The notes under the pieces are model-generated. The model made no database searches. It saw only the letters and a list, made by a program, of their open reading frames with translations, and was not told where the DNA came from. Position numbers and translations under genes: made by a program. A stretch of DNA of 64,000 nt, from NCBI GenBank assembly GCA_964036315.1, contig OZ038492.1, forward strand, positions 32,660,062-32,724,061, in the 5' to 3' direction. This document shows, piece by piece, positions 10,190 to 22,075 of the stretch. Source of the stretch: Acanthosepion esculentum (lineage: Eukaryota > Mollusca > Cephalopoda > Sepiida > Sepiidae). Position 1 is the stretch's first letter, and the number at the start of each line of letters is the position of its first letter.

Positions 10190-10690
10190 CTCTTATCCTA
10201 TACATTTACAAGAGCGAGATCAGGCCTGAAATGGAGTACTGTTCACATATATGGACAGGAGCAGCCCAGTCTTCACTTTTCCAGTATCAAGCCCAAAAAC
10301 GTCTCGGCGTCCTTGTGGGTGACAAATTATTTTCCACCCCTTTATGATAGACGAAACGTCTGAAGCCTATCACTGCTCTATCATTATTTCTATGGAAAGT
10401 ACTCAGACAAAGTACACTGCTTATTCCCACCAGTTCTTACCGTCACGGCTAAGACCCGCCATGCAACACACATTTTAACAAACCATGCCCATCCACTTCA
10501 TATTCCACTCGTGAGAAGCAAGTTCAACTCGATCAGCTTCTTCCCACGGACCGATGATTGGTGGAACAGACTCCTAGCAGGGTGCTTTTTCGATCCCTAC
10601 AAATTTAATCTGTTCACGTCTACAGTTAACCGTTATCTTCCCCACATATCCGCATGATTTGTGTCTCTTACCCAAAGAAATTTACAGCAT
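10190..10690 (+). pseudogene. CR1/jockey-like LINE, ORF2 C-terminal fragment
   Basis: Starts in frame with YKSEIRPEMEYCSHIWTGAA, the conserved post-RT region also seen at 46.36 and 54.89 kb. It continues in broken frames through the region that ends ORF2 and into (ATT)n. Stop codons and frameshifts throughout. It begins immediately after the AAACC tail of the minisatellite element. Confidence 0.75.
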
Positions 10691-10732
10691 ATCTTCTTGT
10701 ATCTTGTATGCATATATTATTATTGTAAAAAC

Positions 10733-11190
10733 ATAAGTAAAAACGTTCAATACTTATCGAATATCAACTGAGAGTTTCGTAATATTGCATCATTCATCTG
10801 GACTTTCAGCAAATTGATTTCATTGGTTGCAGAAAATCTATTTTATAAACGCGTATTTATACGCTGACGATCAAATTTAATTTCTACGATTACAACTCAC
10901 GAGTTCCACACAACAATTGAAAAATCAAATATTTACCTTTCATTTTTAACTTTAAATTTAAGATTCAAGTTACAGTAATCACGCTAGCTCTTCACAATAA
11001 ATAATCATGTTTTTATTTTACATTTTTCATTTTCTTTTTTACTTTTATTTATACACCCATAAAACACCAGCAATACAAACAAAATTACATATATATAGAA
11101 TTAGTGTATATCAAGTAAACGACTTCTCTCGTCTCACTGAGCACAATCTCAGTTGTATTTTTATTACAGTCCAGAAAATCTCAAGACTTA
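10733..11190 (+). repeat. Dispersed repeat downstream of LINE end, copy 2 (empty site)
   Basis: Close match to 6,440-7,110 but without the 201-bp MITE. Nothing coding. Confidence 0.8.
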
Positions 11191-11217
11191 TCAAATACGT
11201 TACAGATATAATTCTCC

Positions 11218-11445
11218 CGAGTTCCTCACAATTGAAAAACCAAATAATCACCTTGCATTTTTAACTTTAAATTTTAAATTAGTTTCAGTAATCTCATGAA
11301 CTCTTCACAATAAATAATTATGTTTTTATTTTTTACTTTTTTATTTTTTTTATTATATTTCTTGTTTCATTTCCTTATTTTTATTTTTAAAATTCATTTA
11401 CGTTTATTAATATAACCGTAAAACGCTACCAATACAAACAAAAAC
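11218..11445 (+). repeat. Tandem partial copy of the preceding repeat
   Basis: From GAGTTCCTCACAATTGAAAA through CTCTTCACAATAAATAATTA to AAAACGCTACCAATACAAAC it repeats 10,900-11,080 about 320 bp downstream. Confidence 0.7.
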
Positions 11446-11840
11446 TACTTATATTTTTTTCAATCATTTCATCACAAGCAAGGCGGGAGTGTCACTAGTA
11501 CGCAGTGGGGTTACAGAGAGTGAAAGGATAAAAGATGAACGAGATTCGATTCGAGAAGATACAAAATGGCGATTGATGTTGAATTTTAATTTTTGAAAAT
11601 TGCAGTTTTCAGAGAAGGAGGTAAACGGAAGGGAGTTTCACAGGCGGGAAGAAACTGTTGGAGTACAAGTGGCGGTTACATTTAACTATTTCAACAGTAA
11701 AATGGTGGGTCCTTGATGCAATTCTAATAGCACGTTTAAATTTATGTAGTCACGGCACCAGAGAAAAAGGAGAGCTACATCACGTCTGGTGAGAAAGTAA
11801 CTGAAGTCGAGTTACCAAGTCAGGATCGATTACATTGCAG
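11446..11840. other. Unassigned; shares a diverged repeat with 47.02-47.13 kb
   Basis: At 11,545-11,660 the sequence with GAAGATACAAAATGGCGATTGATGTT resembles GAAGATAGAAGATGGCGACCGACGTT at 47,034-47,125. Repeat identity unknown. Confidence 0.4.
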
Positions 11841-11844
11841 ATAC

Positions 11845-13430
11845 TTTTTGGGGATTTTTGGGGAGGTAAGTGAAATATACATTTTTTATCCAGCCTCATA
11901 TGTGCTTAAAAGGGTTTTTTTGTGTATGCCTGGGCAATGAGTATGCTCTGATCCTTTGTGAATATCTATGTGGATTATACAACAGTATGTTGGTACACTT
12001 CAAAAACTCTGGACGACCAGAGACTGACTTCTGATCTCTCCTGTGGTCTAGCTCTAACAGCTCAGTGAAGGAAAAACTGGATTTTGGGATTTTCTCAAGA
12101 ACCTCAAGATGAGTAACAGGAGCATCAGAACAGATATGGAAACAGTATTTAATGCACGGACGGATGGCAGATTTGTAATGTGCAAGATGGCCCCGACGAG
12201 AAAAACATTCAGACACGACACAGTGACCCAACTTTCCTTGCAGTAGATGAAGCTATTGATTCCATATAGTCATTCCGCTTCAAGTCAGTTGAAAAAGGGA
12301 AGCCAAGAAGGCGCAGTGTATTTCTCTCGGGGAGTCTAGCATCAGCTGATGGCGGATAGGAAAGTTTTTCTATGATCGTTAAATGAGAGCAGATTCGTTA
12401 TTGAGACATTAACATTTACAAGCCATTTCTTGCCCCAGTTAACCACTGAATAAAGATCCTTTTCAAGAGCAACGACCAGGTTAACTTTGTCAGCTCTGAA
12501 GGATTTTCTGTTGTGACAGGAGTAAATGATAATGTCATCTGCATAATTGCCTATTTGGGAACTCATGACAAGGAAGATCATTGATGAAAATCAGAAACAG
12601 CGTAGGACACAAGAAAGACCCTTGTGGAAAACACGCGTTCGTGTGAAAGGATATGGAAGCGAACCCGTTCAAAACGACCTTCATTTCACGATTTGGTAGG
12701 AACGACTGGATTAAGTCAAACAATCGTCCTGAAATTCCTTCGCCCTGGAACTTACGTAGAAGACCAGCGTGCCAAACCCTGTCAAACGCTTTCGGGATAT
12801 CTAGAGCCATAGCTCGAGTTTCGCTGTTATTATCATGAGCTTGATATACATACACAGTGATGGCCGTTAAAACATCAGCGGTAGACCTGGTGGTAAAACG
12901 GAAGCCATATTGTTTATCAGAATGTAGGTGGCTTAACCACTTCAACATTAATTAAAGCCTCGAATACATTGCCGAAAAGCGGTGGGAGACTAATTGGGCG
13001 ATAGTTAGAGGGGTCAGAAGGTTCACCAGAGTTTTTAAAAACAGGAAACACAGAGGGAGGACTTCCAACAAGCTGAAAAGCAGGAAAGCAGTGAGGCAAT
13101 AGTTGTAGAGTTTACAGAGAACTGTAAATAGTTCGGGAGCACATTTTTTTCAGAGGACGGCTGGGATTTCGTCACCTCCGCTTGCCTTATCGGAGTCTAA
13201 CATTTAGAAATGATGTCTGAGGCGATTAACGGGGTTAGGCGTATATCATTTAGTAGAGCCTCAGTTCTAGGGAGGGAAATCAGGTGTGGGTACTCCAAAT
13301 GAATCGAGTGTTGAGTGGGAAGAGAATTTCCGAGGAAACCATTCAACCTTATCTGCTGAAAATATCAGGACTTCGAATTGATTAAATAGAGGAGGTATTG
13401 AGGAATTTGCTGTTGTTCAGCACACTCTTG
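11845..13430 (-). mobile_element. CR1/jockey-like LINE relic, RT and C-terminal domain
   Basis: Minus-strand reverse transcriptase of the same family as 43.3-47.0 kb, broken into several frames. In coding order: linker and RT start (13,430-13,100, with TEALLNDI); NYRPISLPPLFGNVFEALI (12,917-13,099); SDKQYGFRF, LDIPKAFDRVWHAGLLRK and LFLIFINDLP (12,535-12,948); the catalytic YADDIIIYS and KDLYSVVNWGKKW (12,342-12,581); and the C-terminal SAIRPCIKYC region (11,896-12,231). The catalytic YADD remains but many frameshifts exist, so the copy is dead. Confidence 0.85.
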
Positions 13431-13687
13431 CAGAGCCACAAATAATCCGTAGAAGCACTGTTTCATTCTATCAGTATATATATAGTAACATCGCTTCTTT
13501 GAAAGACACGCTTGCACTCTTTACGATTTCTACTTAATAATATATGTATATAATATGTATATAATATATACTTATATTTAATTATATTATTGAATTGCTT
13601 CAACAAATAAAAAAATAACATTAAACGACGTCGTTATATTTAACCACTTCTACTAGATTTCCATTCTATCATTAGATTTATTTTATC

Positions 13688-13756
<69 letters not shown>

Positions 13757-13994
13757 AATATATATAAAGAAAGAACAGTAAGATATATAATCCGGTATTC
13801 TTATAGATATTTTAATTTTTACACAATAGTGCTCAGTGTGAATTTACAGAGCATTAATATTATAAATTAACTTATTTAAAATATGTTTTTTTCGTTACAC
13901 AGTAATAACCATGTTTCAAAAATGGAAGCTAAAAGCTTCGAATTTAATTTTGTTATTAAATTAAAGACATTGGTTCCATTTCCTCCTCAAGCGA

Positions 13995-13998
<4 letters not shown>
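13431..13998. other. AT-rich non-coding with (AT)n array 13,691-13,753
   Basis: Irregular ATATGTATATA sequence, then a 62-bp AT array. No gene seen. Confidence 0.7.
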
Positions 13999-14030
<32 letters not shown>

Positions 14031-14044
14031 CAGCATCCCTTTGA

Positions 14045-14103
<59 letters not shown>
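13999..14103. repeat. Two (AT)n tracts
   Basis: 13,999-14,028 and 14,049-14,103, separated by TTACAGCATCCCTTTGAAT. Confidence 0.9.
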
Positions 14104-14104
<1 letters not shown>

Positions 14105-14105
<1 letters not shown>

Positions 14106-14335
14106 TTTGGATGGGGGACGATCCCAGCGTGCGGCACCTTTGGAAAGTACCTGAAAACCATACCACGGGTTGACCCAAGTCTTGTGAGTGTAATTGAGTA
14201 GGCGGAACACCTCGGTTCATCGTTAGCTGTGCTAGCACGAAGTCACAAGTCATCGTGACTGAGGGTGTGAGTATGCTGGTGTCGTTTAGATTGATGATCA
14301 TTCTAGATAACACGCTCTTTCTCAGAAATTAGAAT
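14105..14335 (+). mobile_element. SINE family C, 5'-truncated copy
   Basis: Matches 47,768-47,992 of the full copy, sharing GAAAACCATACCACGGGTTG, GTGCTAGCACGAAGTCACAA and AGATAACACGCTCTTTCTCA. It lacks the tRNA-like head, and an AT tract lies directly on its 5' side. Confidence 0.8.
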
Positions 14336-14339
14336 AACA

Positions 14340-14615
14340 TGGATTTTTCTTATTCTCTGTGTCGTGTCCATTCGGGACGTGGTCGATCATTACTCTTCTA
14401 TCCCTCTCGACTGTCAACAGTGTTTCTCCCTTTGCCAAGCCTTCTGCCACCTATCCCGCCATCTTGCTCTGATATGACCTATGAGTGCTAACTTTTCCAA
14501 GCCCTCCTTCCTCGCTACCTTTCGCCGCCACTTTGTTTAAGGCCTCCACGCTGCTTCCTCGCCCCGTCCATGGAATTCTCAGCATCTTTCTATGAAGCCA
14601 CCTTTCTGAAAGCCA
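14340..14615 (-). pseudogene. RTE-like LINE, ORF2 C-terminal relic
   Basis: Minus-strand remains homologous to 25,805-26,110 and 47,220-47,420. Diagnostic pieces are the reverse complements of TGTCCATTCGGGACGTGGTCGATCATTAC (end of ORF2) and GTCCATGGAATTCTCAGCAT. Heavily decayed. Confidence 0.55.
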
Positions 14616-15535
14616 GAAACCGATGGAAATTTACGATCTAACAATGAAGCAAATATGATATTTCAGGTGTATATATGTGTGTGTGTGTGAGAGAGAGAGA
14701 GCAAGAGAGTAAGTGTGTAACAAAAAGAAAGAACAATCATAATGTTTATCCCCACCCCCACGACACACCTCTCTTTCCATTCCTGGCTTTTGTCCAAAAC
14801 AATGGAACAATGAATTATGGTTTAGATTTTAGAATTCATTTCATTTTTCTGGGGCGTAATCTGATGAACGTCTATAACGGGATGTTCGTTTTTCGCTGTT
14901 CCGCACAATATTTAAAAAGTTAAGCCGATAATCGAATTGATTAAAAATATTTAGAAGCTGGCGAAAAAAAAAATAAAACAAGGAAAAAAATGAAAGCGGA
15001 AATAGATTATGGCTATTTTTAAAGTAATCAAATTTCATTGTAATAGTATTATACACGCAATGGTGCGTATTTCCGTTACGAAATGTTAACCAGCTTTTGT
15101 AATGTAGACACATTTCATTTCTCTGATAGACTTTCAATGTAAATCTCTGATCTGAATTTTCTACAAATAGAAACACCGTTAACTTTCTAATTACGGATAC
15201 GCACTCCAGGGCGAATTGAAGTTTTGTTGCATTTTTTTTTAATAAGATGCCCTAATTTGCATTCTTCATGCTTCGGAAAGTCCAGCCTAAGCATTCAGAC
15301 CATCTATACTTTGTTAACGTTCTTTCTATCAATTGTAAGAATTTATAAATAAACACAAAGGTTCAACTTTAGTCTTCAGGAATAAAATGCTAGTTGAGAC
15401 GATGAGAATAAAAACCTATTTTGCCTTTCGACAACTAATGGGAGAATTTACTTCAAATTGTCCACTTATCGAGATTTTCAATAAAAAAAAAACCTTAAAA
15501 CTTTACTTTGTTTTGCCAAAGTTGTTCTTCTATGT
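14616..15535. other. Unassigned, no gene seen
   Basis: Contains a short (GT)n/(GA)n patch at 14,675-14,705. Small frames on both strands have no recognisable domain. Confidence 0.5.
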
Positions 15536-15539
15536 TGCG

Positions 15540-16440
15540 TACCCCTTCATGATGTGGACGTTCATGGTTCTCCACAGTTTCCTGCCATTTGTAGCTCTTA
15601 GTAAAGCGTGTCTTTTCACTATCCCTCTTACTCTTTGTTCTGCCAATCATTTACACGAACTCGTGCGGTCGATGTAGTGAAAGAGATAAACAGCTACCTC
15701 AAAAAATAGTTCGTGTTTTGTGTGCGATCTGCCGAAGAAAAAATACCAAAAAGTAGTTAGCAAAAATCTACTTTAAGGACCAGAATCTATGCTAATGTTC
15801 TTCCCTCCCCTGAATGGCGTGACCAATCAGAAAGATCTCTCGGTGAACAAAAGCTGTTGTTTTTCGCTTATGCGGGATTAGATTTTCTGAGCTTGGTAGA
15901 TGAACACGCGTTTTTGCTGGTGAGAAGCGAAGGTTGGATGTGTGACCACATTTTGTTCTTTCTACGTTGCCTGTCGGACTGTTACGACGAACTATCGTTT
16001 GAACTGTGATTTGGCTACAAGTGTTGCGGTCGAGAAACAGAAGAAATCTATTGCAGACGTTTGTTGCTACTATAAGTTGACAGTTTTTTCTTTTCTTTTC
16101 TTTTCTTTACAACTACAGTCGATTATACGCTGCTTCATCTGTCTTTCTAGACTTCAATATGTCCTGTGAGTGTTGAATTTTCTAAGCCCTCTTTTCTCAT
16201 TATATGCCCTAGAAATTTCAGCTGACTCTTTCTGGTGTGAAATACAAGTATCGTTTTTGCTTCCATTTTTCATAAATCTTTATCGTTGCTCACATGTTCG
16301 GTCCATCTGTAGAACCACATTTCCGTTGCTTCAAGTCTCTTTTCATCTGTGATGAAATTACCCAGCATTCATTGCCATATGGGATGGGGCGTTATTACAT
16401 GACTGTTAAGTCCTCTTTTCTTTGTTCCTTAAGAGATTTT
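15540..16440 (-). pseudogene. RTE-like LINE C-terminal relic, interrupted
   Basis: Two minus-strand pieces of one LINE C-terminus. 15,540-15,625 (GTTCATGGTTCTCCACAGTT) is the very end of ORF2; 16,130-16,440 (TGTCCTGTGAGTGTTGAATT...TTCATCTGTGATGAAATTAC) is the preceding part. About 500 bp of unrelated sequence separates them and was probably inserted; it shows no recognised element. Confidence 0.5.
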
Positions 16441-16740
16441 TCTCTCTCAAAGGAAGGCGCTGCGAGTGGTTCAACGATTATGAACACGAAAATGAAAGTG
16501 ATTACTTTCAAGGCCACTCACTTTCGTTCATGAATCTTGAAAAAGCCATGAATCCATCTTTCCCAGCTATGGGCTAAAGTGAGAATCTTTCTTTCAAATA
16601 CTGGACAACGAAGAACACTGGAGAGTTAGACTTCTGAATGAATCGGCATATATGCTAGGCTATGAGAACTTTCCTTGTTAGGACTTGCATTTATACAATA
16701 ATTCTGTTTCTCCCTACCTTCGTTAGTTAGTTCGTACGAC
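16441..16740. other. Unassigned
   Basis: No repeat or gene recognised apart from AATCCATCT...AGCTATGG, which recurs near 17,127. Confidence 0.4.
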
Positions 16741-16982
16741 CATTGCGTCCTGTCAATACTTCATAAATAATGAATTATTCCATTTTGATCACGTTAAAAG
16801 AGAGGAAGGGACACCAGTTGGTTTAAGTGAGAAAAAGAAAGAAAGAAAGAATGGAAGATACAAGTGTTTACCGTCTCCTGCCAATACCTCATAAATAATG
16901 GACTATTCCGTTTTGATCGCGTCGAAAGAGGAGAGATGCCACTACTTGGTTTCAGTAAGAAAATGAAAGAAAGAAAAAAGAA
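16741..16982. repeat. Two tandem copies of a roughly 130-bp unit
   Basis: CATAAATAATGAATTATTCC (from about 16,763) recurs as CATAAATAATGGACTATTCC (about 16,890), followed in both by GTTTTGATC/TTTTGATCACG, a TTGGTTT...AGTnAGAAAA stretch and GAAAGAAAGAA. Confidence 0.75.
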
Positions 16983-17009
16983 TTAATTTATCTAGTTTAC
17001 AAAGTAACT

Positions 17010-17261
17010 TTGTTGGGGTGTAATGGAAATCGGCTAGCAATGAGTAAATCGGAGAGCCGAGTTCGAATTCCGGTCGGATTCGTTTGCATTCAATTACGCG
17101 AAAATACCCTAGGAAATATATGAATCCATCTCTTCTAAGCTATGGTTGTATGGCAGGACAGACTGGGTCCTATAGCCTTGATTGGCAACCAGTCTACCGC
17201 GGAAAAATCTGACTAGTCAGACATGACTCGAAAAAGACATGGTTGCCTAAGCGTGTATCAC
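17010..17261 (+). mobile_element. Possible tRNA-derived SINE, related to family D
   Basis: GGGTGTAATGGAAATCGGCTAGC followed about 30 bp later by GAGTTCGAATTCCGG, a B-box-like motif. The layout resembles the family D head at 28.2 and 41.17 kb, but the body differs. Confidence 0.35.
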
Positions 17262-17530
17262 ATATGGCACAGTGGTTAAAGGCGTTAGTTAGATCCAGTA
17301 ACCCAAAGAGTGTGAGTTCAATACCTGGTTAAGGCGGTGGAGAACTTTGAGAGGGGAATTAACAGGAGATAACTGATACCCATTAGACATGGCACGTGAA
17401 ACTAAAACCGTCTACCCCAGCGAGCGAAATGAAGGGTTCAGTTCGACATTCCAACGGCCGAAACGTTGTGATAAACATCGCGACAATGATGAGGAAAATA
17501 GTCCGAATAACGTAAATTGTCTACACACTG
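17262..17530 (+). mobile_element. tRNA-derived SINE, family B, copy 3
   Basis: A-box TGGCACAGTGGTTAAAG (17,265-17,281) and B-box-like GAGTTCAATACC (17,314-17,325), then GCACGTGAAACTAAAACC and the core CGGCCGAAACGTTGTGATAA. The CACCTGAAGAAGGCC segment is deleted in this copy. Confidence 0.75.
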
Positions 17531-18227
17531 TAGTCATATAATCGGTTGGGGATGTTGTTATGGGTCGTTACCTATAACTACAGAATGAACTCTTCCTAAC
17601 ACTATGTATACTACCCCTCTCAAGAGAGAGGGACGAATCGAGTCGAGCCGATAGTAGTTCACTCCAAACCAGACTGACAGTCATACTAACACCTTCCACA
17701 TCTTGTATTATTATTCCGTGTAATATATCTTCGTTATTTCTACTCTTGTGTTTGTGTTGTTCTTCCTGGGTCCTAACCTGGACCATAACAGATGTAAATT
17801 CAGGTGATCGAATAAAGGTTAATATAAATTTGAACTGCTGAAATAGTTATTCCCTAAAGATAGTTATATAGGAAAGCTATGGATTTAGTAAAGATTTTCA
17901 TCAATGAATGATTTTCGTGACTCTGTGGAAAATAGTTTCACGATCCTGTAATTCTTCAACATGTATAAAAAACGAAAACTATTATCAATACGATTGCTAT
18001 CCGTTCTTCCGAAGCAGAATGAGTTTTTTTCAAGAATTAATATTATATACTCAGATAAAATAAGCTGCCTTGCAGTGGAAAATGAAAGTGAGCATGATGG
18101 CAATTAACCTTATTGGTCTCCCTTTAGAATTATGGGATGCCAGGATGCCAACCAGTTTGTTAAAACATGGATTAGAAAAAAATCAGTGTCGATGACAACA
18201 GAGAAAGGCAAAATGACTATGATGACA
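17531..18227. other. Unassigned, no gene seen
   Basis: No recognised repeat or domain on either strand. Confidence 0.45.
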
Positions 18228-18417
18228 ATCAAGTGGTTGTCTATATTTCTGAGATGAGGTATTATGTACATGATTTACATTATTCGGACTATTGTCCTCA
18301 TCTTTGTCGACATATCTGAAGAAGGCCGGAGCGTACAACGGCCGAAACGTTGTAATAAATATGGCGACAAGGATAAGGACAATAGTCCGAATAATGTAAA
18401 TAATGTATCAAGTGGTT
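18228..18417. mobile_element. Inverted (snap-back) family B SINE with 11-bp target duplication
   Basis: Direct repeat ATCAAGTGGTT (18,228-18,238 and 18,407-18,417) encloses 168 bp. Inside, a minus-oriented family B 3' segment (about 18,239-18,315) is joined head to head to a plus-oriented segment (18,316-18,406) starting CTGAAGAAGGCCGGAGCGTA. The two arms containing ATTCGGACTATTGTCC and its complement form a roughly 43-bp near-palindrome. Confidence 0.75.
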
Positions 18418-18569
18418 ATTAGGAAATCTTTAAAATGAAAAATCACGTATAAAAGATTTTAAAGCATTTTTAATTATTTTTCTTTCAAAATGATAATATG
18501 CAATGTAATGCAGATTAATTTTGTTATTTTTTAATAAATGTAAGAAAAATTTGCTTTATTCCTAAATTA

Positions 18570-18960
18570 TATCGATATAGTTAAGTATAGACTATTGAAA
18601 AAAGAGGAAACACGTTGCCACTGAGACTTGTTGTTGAGAGAACCCGTTCTTGAAATCGTTGAATCCCACCACTGGAGACAATGGCAACAAAAAGGACGAT
18701 TATACTTAACAATCAGGAAGAGACAGCCGAAATTTCTGGGACACATAATGACGAAGGAAAATTTGATATTCACAGGACGGATTGAAGGTAAGAGGGCCCG
18801 AGGAAAGTAACGTACAAACTAATTACCATGCTTGATGAATGGATGGCGGAGCAAGGTTTGGAAGAGATAGCAAAAAACAAAAGTTATTAAGGGCTACAAA
18901 GGACAGGAAATAGTGAAGAGCAATGATTTCCAACGTCCTGAAGATGAGAAGAAGAATGAT
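18570..18960 (+). pseudogene. RTE-like LINE, ORF2 C-terminal relic
   Basis: Plus-strand homologue of the ORF2 end at 25.8-26.1 kb. It keeps LTIRKRQPKFLGHIM and LIFTGRIEGKRARGK in one frame (18,628-18,810) before frame breaks. It is in the orientation opposite to the other RTE-like ends nearby. Confidence 0.7.
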
Positions 18961-19324
18961 TTTTTTATTTACTAATGTTCGCCTAATACAAGGCCCAAGA
19001 GCCACTCATGGTAGAGGGTTACTGCGTGGTGTTGGATTAGCGTAAGAAAGGGCATGAAATGAAGTTCTTGCAGTTAAGATAACTCTAGATTTCAAGAGGT
19101 CAAGATTTAATTAGTGGTTGATTGATTGATTGTTTATTTGTTTTACCGGCATATCAACCCCTATGGGTCATTTAATGCTGAAACTGGATTTTTTTGTATT
19201 TAAGAGTGTTTTAAATCATTTCAAGTGGTTGTGAGGTTTAAGAGTTTTCTATATATCACAAGTTGAATAGTTCGAGGTTAATTCAAAGCATAAATTGTAT
19301 GGTTGAAGATTCAAGCTCCGTTTT

Positions 19325-20857
19325 CTATAGAAGTTGGAAATATTTTATTTTCTTCAGATATCCCATTATTTGACCAGTAGAAACTTTTTGGAAGAGCATG
19401 TTCAGATTTTGTGCCTGGTAATAGTTATTACGTATTTTTTTATACTTCTTACATTCTATCAAGATATGTTTGTCTGTGAGAAATTGATTGCAGTTGGTAC
19501 TTCGAGGTGTACTTTCTCCCCTGAGTAGGTGTGTGTGTGTCAGATGCGTGTGACCAATTCTTATTCTGTTGAGCACTATGTCTTGTCTGCGGTCAGCTAA
19601 TGGCTCTATGTTCTCCTTCCTTATTGTCGGCTGGTGCTCATATAGTTTATTGTTTGGAAACATGTCCCAAATTGCTTGCCATTTTCTTTTGATGTGTTGT
19701 GTAATTTTGTTCTTATAATCTGTATATGGGAGTTTGATGTTGTTTATTTTCATTTTCGTTGCCTCTTTAGCCAGTGTGTCAGCTTCATGATTTCCCTTGA
19801 TGCCTATATGACTAGGAATCCAGGCTAGTATTATTGTTTTGTGCTTCATTAAATAATGACACGTTTCTAGAATTTCTTGAATATAGGGATGATTCATGTT
19901 CTGTTCTTTAATTGCTGTTAAACTAGATAGGGAGTCTGAAAATATTATAAATTTCCGATCTTTTGAATTTTCTATCATCTTAAGTGCCATTTTTATGGCT
20001 TGTAATTCAGCTGTGTAGATGGAAGCATTATTTGGTAGCCTGGTTTGTTTGTGATTTCGTCGATTTGTGACTGCTGCACCTATTCTATCTAGGATTTTTG
20101 ATCCATCTGTGTAAAATGGTTTATAATTACAGTATTTGTCTCTTAGCTCTCTGTATATACTTTTGTTAATTGTATCTTTTTTCTTATGTGCCAATGTTAG
20201 GTCTATATGAGCTTTGGAGATTGTCCATAGAGCCACTTTATTTATTGTGACTGGTGTTACATTATCAGGGTCTTTGTTTATTTGTTCTAGTGCTTCTTTA
20301 ATTCGTAGTCCAAATGAAGGAATGGCTGTTGGTTTATTTCTATAGAACTGGATATATTGCGGTTCGTATGCTTTTTGATATGCTGGATTATTTGGGTTGG
20401 ATTGTAATTTTAGTGCATACTGGAGGAATAATTTTTCCCATCTCAGGGATATAGGTGGTTCATTGGCTTCTATATAGAGACTTTGCTTGGGTGAGGTCCG
20501 GAAAGCTCCGAGACTTAATCTCAGTCCTTGATTTTGAATAGTTTGTAGTTTTTTAAGATAGGATTTACGTGCGGCACTGTAAATAATGCATCCATAGTCT
20601 AGTTTTGATCTAATGTGCGATCTATATATTCTAAGCATTACTTTTTGGTCGGCACCCCAGTTCAGTTTTGATATTACTTTTAGAAGTTTCAATGCCTTTT
20701 GACATTTCTGTTTAAGGTAGTCAATGTGCGCTTTGAAGTTGAGTTTGTTATCTAGTATGATTCCTAGATATTTTATTTGTTGGACTACGGGAATTATGTG
20801 TCCATTTAAATTTAATTCTGGATCCAGGTGGTAAACTCGTTTTTTGCAGAAGTGCAT
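19325..20857 (-). pseudogene. I-like LINE ORF2: RT thumb, RNase H and C-terminal zinc region
   Basis: 510-residue frame. Residues about 1-180 cover the post-palm RT region (YLGIILDNKLNFKAHI). RNase H follows from about residue 240, with FYTDGSK (first Asp), TAELQAIKMAL (Glu), FSDSLSSL (Asp) and GNHEADTLAKEA (last Asp with preceding His), so all four catalytic acids are present. A cysteine/histidine cluster near the end (C-N-Q...H-I-L-I-E-C) fits the C-terminal knuckle of this LINE group. It degrades the RNA strand during target-primed reverse transcription. The first Met is internal to the original ORF2; the true frame comes from upstream. Confidence 0.9.
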
Positions 20858-20935
20858 ACAAACAGTTTTTGATTCAGAGAAACGGAATCCATTTTAATTT
20901 GTCCATTTTTCTATCTTATTTAAAGATTTTTGTAT

Positions 20936-22075
20936 TTATCTTTCAAGGGAAGGCATGTTTGGTGATGAGTATGATATTGAGAGATCATCCACATATAAAG
21001 ATTTTTCAATTCCTGTATTAATGGTATTAATAATACTATTTATTTTGAGAATAAATAATGTGACAGATAAGATGCTCCCTTGAGGTACTCCTACCTCCTG
21101 CTTGTGCGTGTCTGATGTTGTGGTTCCATTTCGTACTTGAAATGTTCGATCTGATAGGAAGTTTTGGATAAATATAGCCATTCTTCCTTTTATTCCCATC
21201 TTGTGCATGTCTTTTAGGATATCATACTTCTAAGTGGTGTCATAGGCTTTTTCAAGATCGAAGAATTTTGACACCACGTGATGACCGCGAACTAAGCCAT
21301 CTCGAATAAAGGATTCTAGCCGTACTAGTTGATCATTTGTCCCTTGGTTTTTCCGAAGTCCACATTGGTACCTAGATAAGAGATTGTTTCTCTCCAAGTA
21401 CCATATAAGTCGAGCATTTACCATTCTCTCCATTGTCTTGCAAATGCAGCTTGTTAATGCAATGGGTCGATAGTTTGTTGGGTTGGAATGATCTTTGCCA
21501 GGTTTAGGAAATGGAATGATTATAGACTCAAGCCATAATTTTGGGAATTTGTCTGAACACCAGATGTTATTAAAAATCTGGAGAAGTATTAAAAGAGACT
21601 TTTCTGGGAGGTGTTTTAGAAATTGGTAGTGGATTTCATCTGGACCAGTTGCGGAATTTTTACTTTTGTTTATGGAGTCTTTTAATTCTGTCATCGTAAA
21701 GAGAATATTGTATTCTTCTTTATTGTTAGAAGTGAATATAAGTTGTTTTTTTTCCTCAATGTTTTTATATTTTTTAAATTTGGGTGTGTATTGATTTGTT
21801 GAGGAGTTTCTTTGAAATTCTGTTGCTATTAGGTTAGCTATTTCTTTTTTTCCAATGCATTTATCTCCATTTGTTTTGGTTAAATGAACTGTTCCAATTT
21901 GTGATGTTTTTCCATTAATTTTCCTTATTATTTCCCATGTTTTATTTATTGGAGTTTTGTTGTTTAGTTTAGAGATATAGTTTTGCCAAGTTTCTCTTTT
22001 GGATTTTTTAATTATACGCCGTGCTTTTGCTCGAGCTTGCTTGTCATTTTGTAAGTTGATCGCGGTTGGGTTGTT
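20936..22075 (-). pseudogene. I-like LINE ORF2: linker and reverse transcriptase palm
   Basis: 22,075-21,230 is one open frame with the linker (KINGKTSQIGTVHLTK), then SATGPDEIHYQFLK, YRPIALTSCICK and FFDLEKAYDTT (first catalytic Asp region). A frameshift near 21,215-21,230 leads to 21,208-20,936 with GVPQGSILS and the catalytic YVDD. Standard non-LTR reverse transcriptase order. The copy is inactive because of the frame changes. Confidence 0.9.

Noticed and set aside
15387..15677. 96-residue frame with hydrophobic end
   Set aside because: Its second half overlaps the RTE-like LINE relic on the minus strand.
17568..17786. 72-residue minus-strand frame
   Set aside because: No domain, no conservation within the window, and composition like the surrounding DNA.
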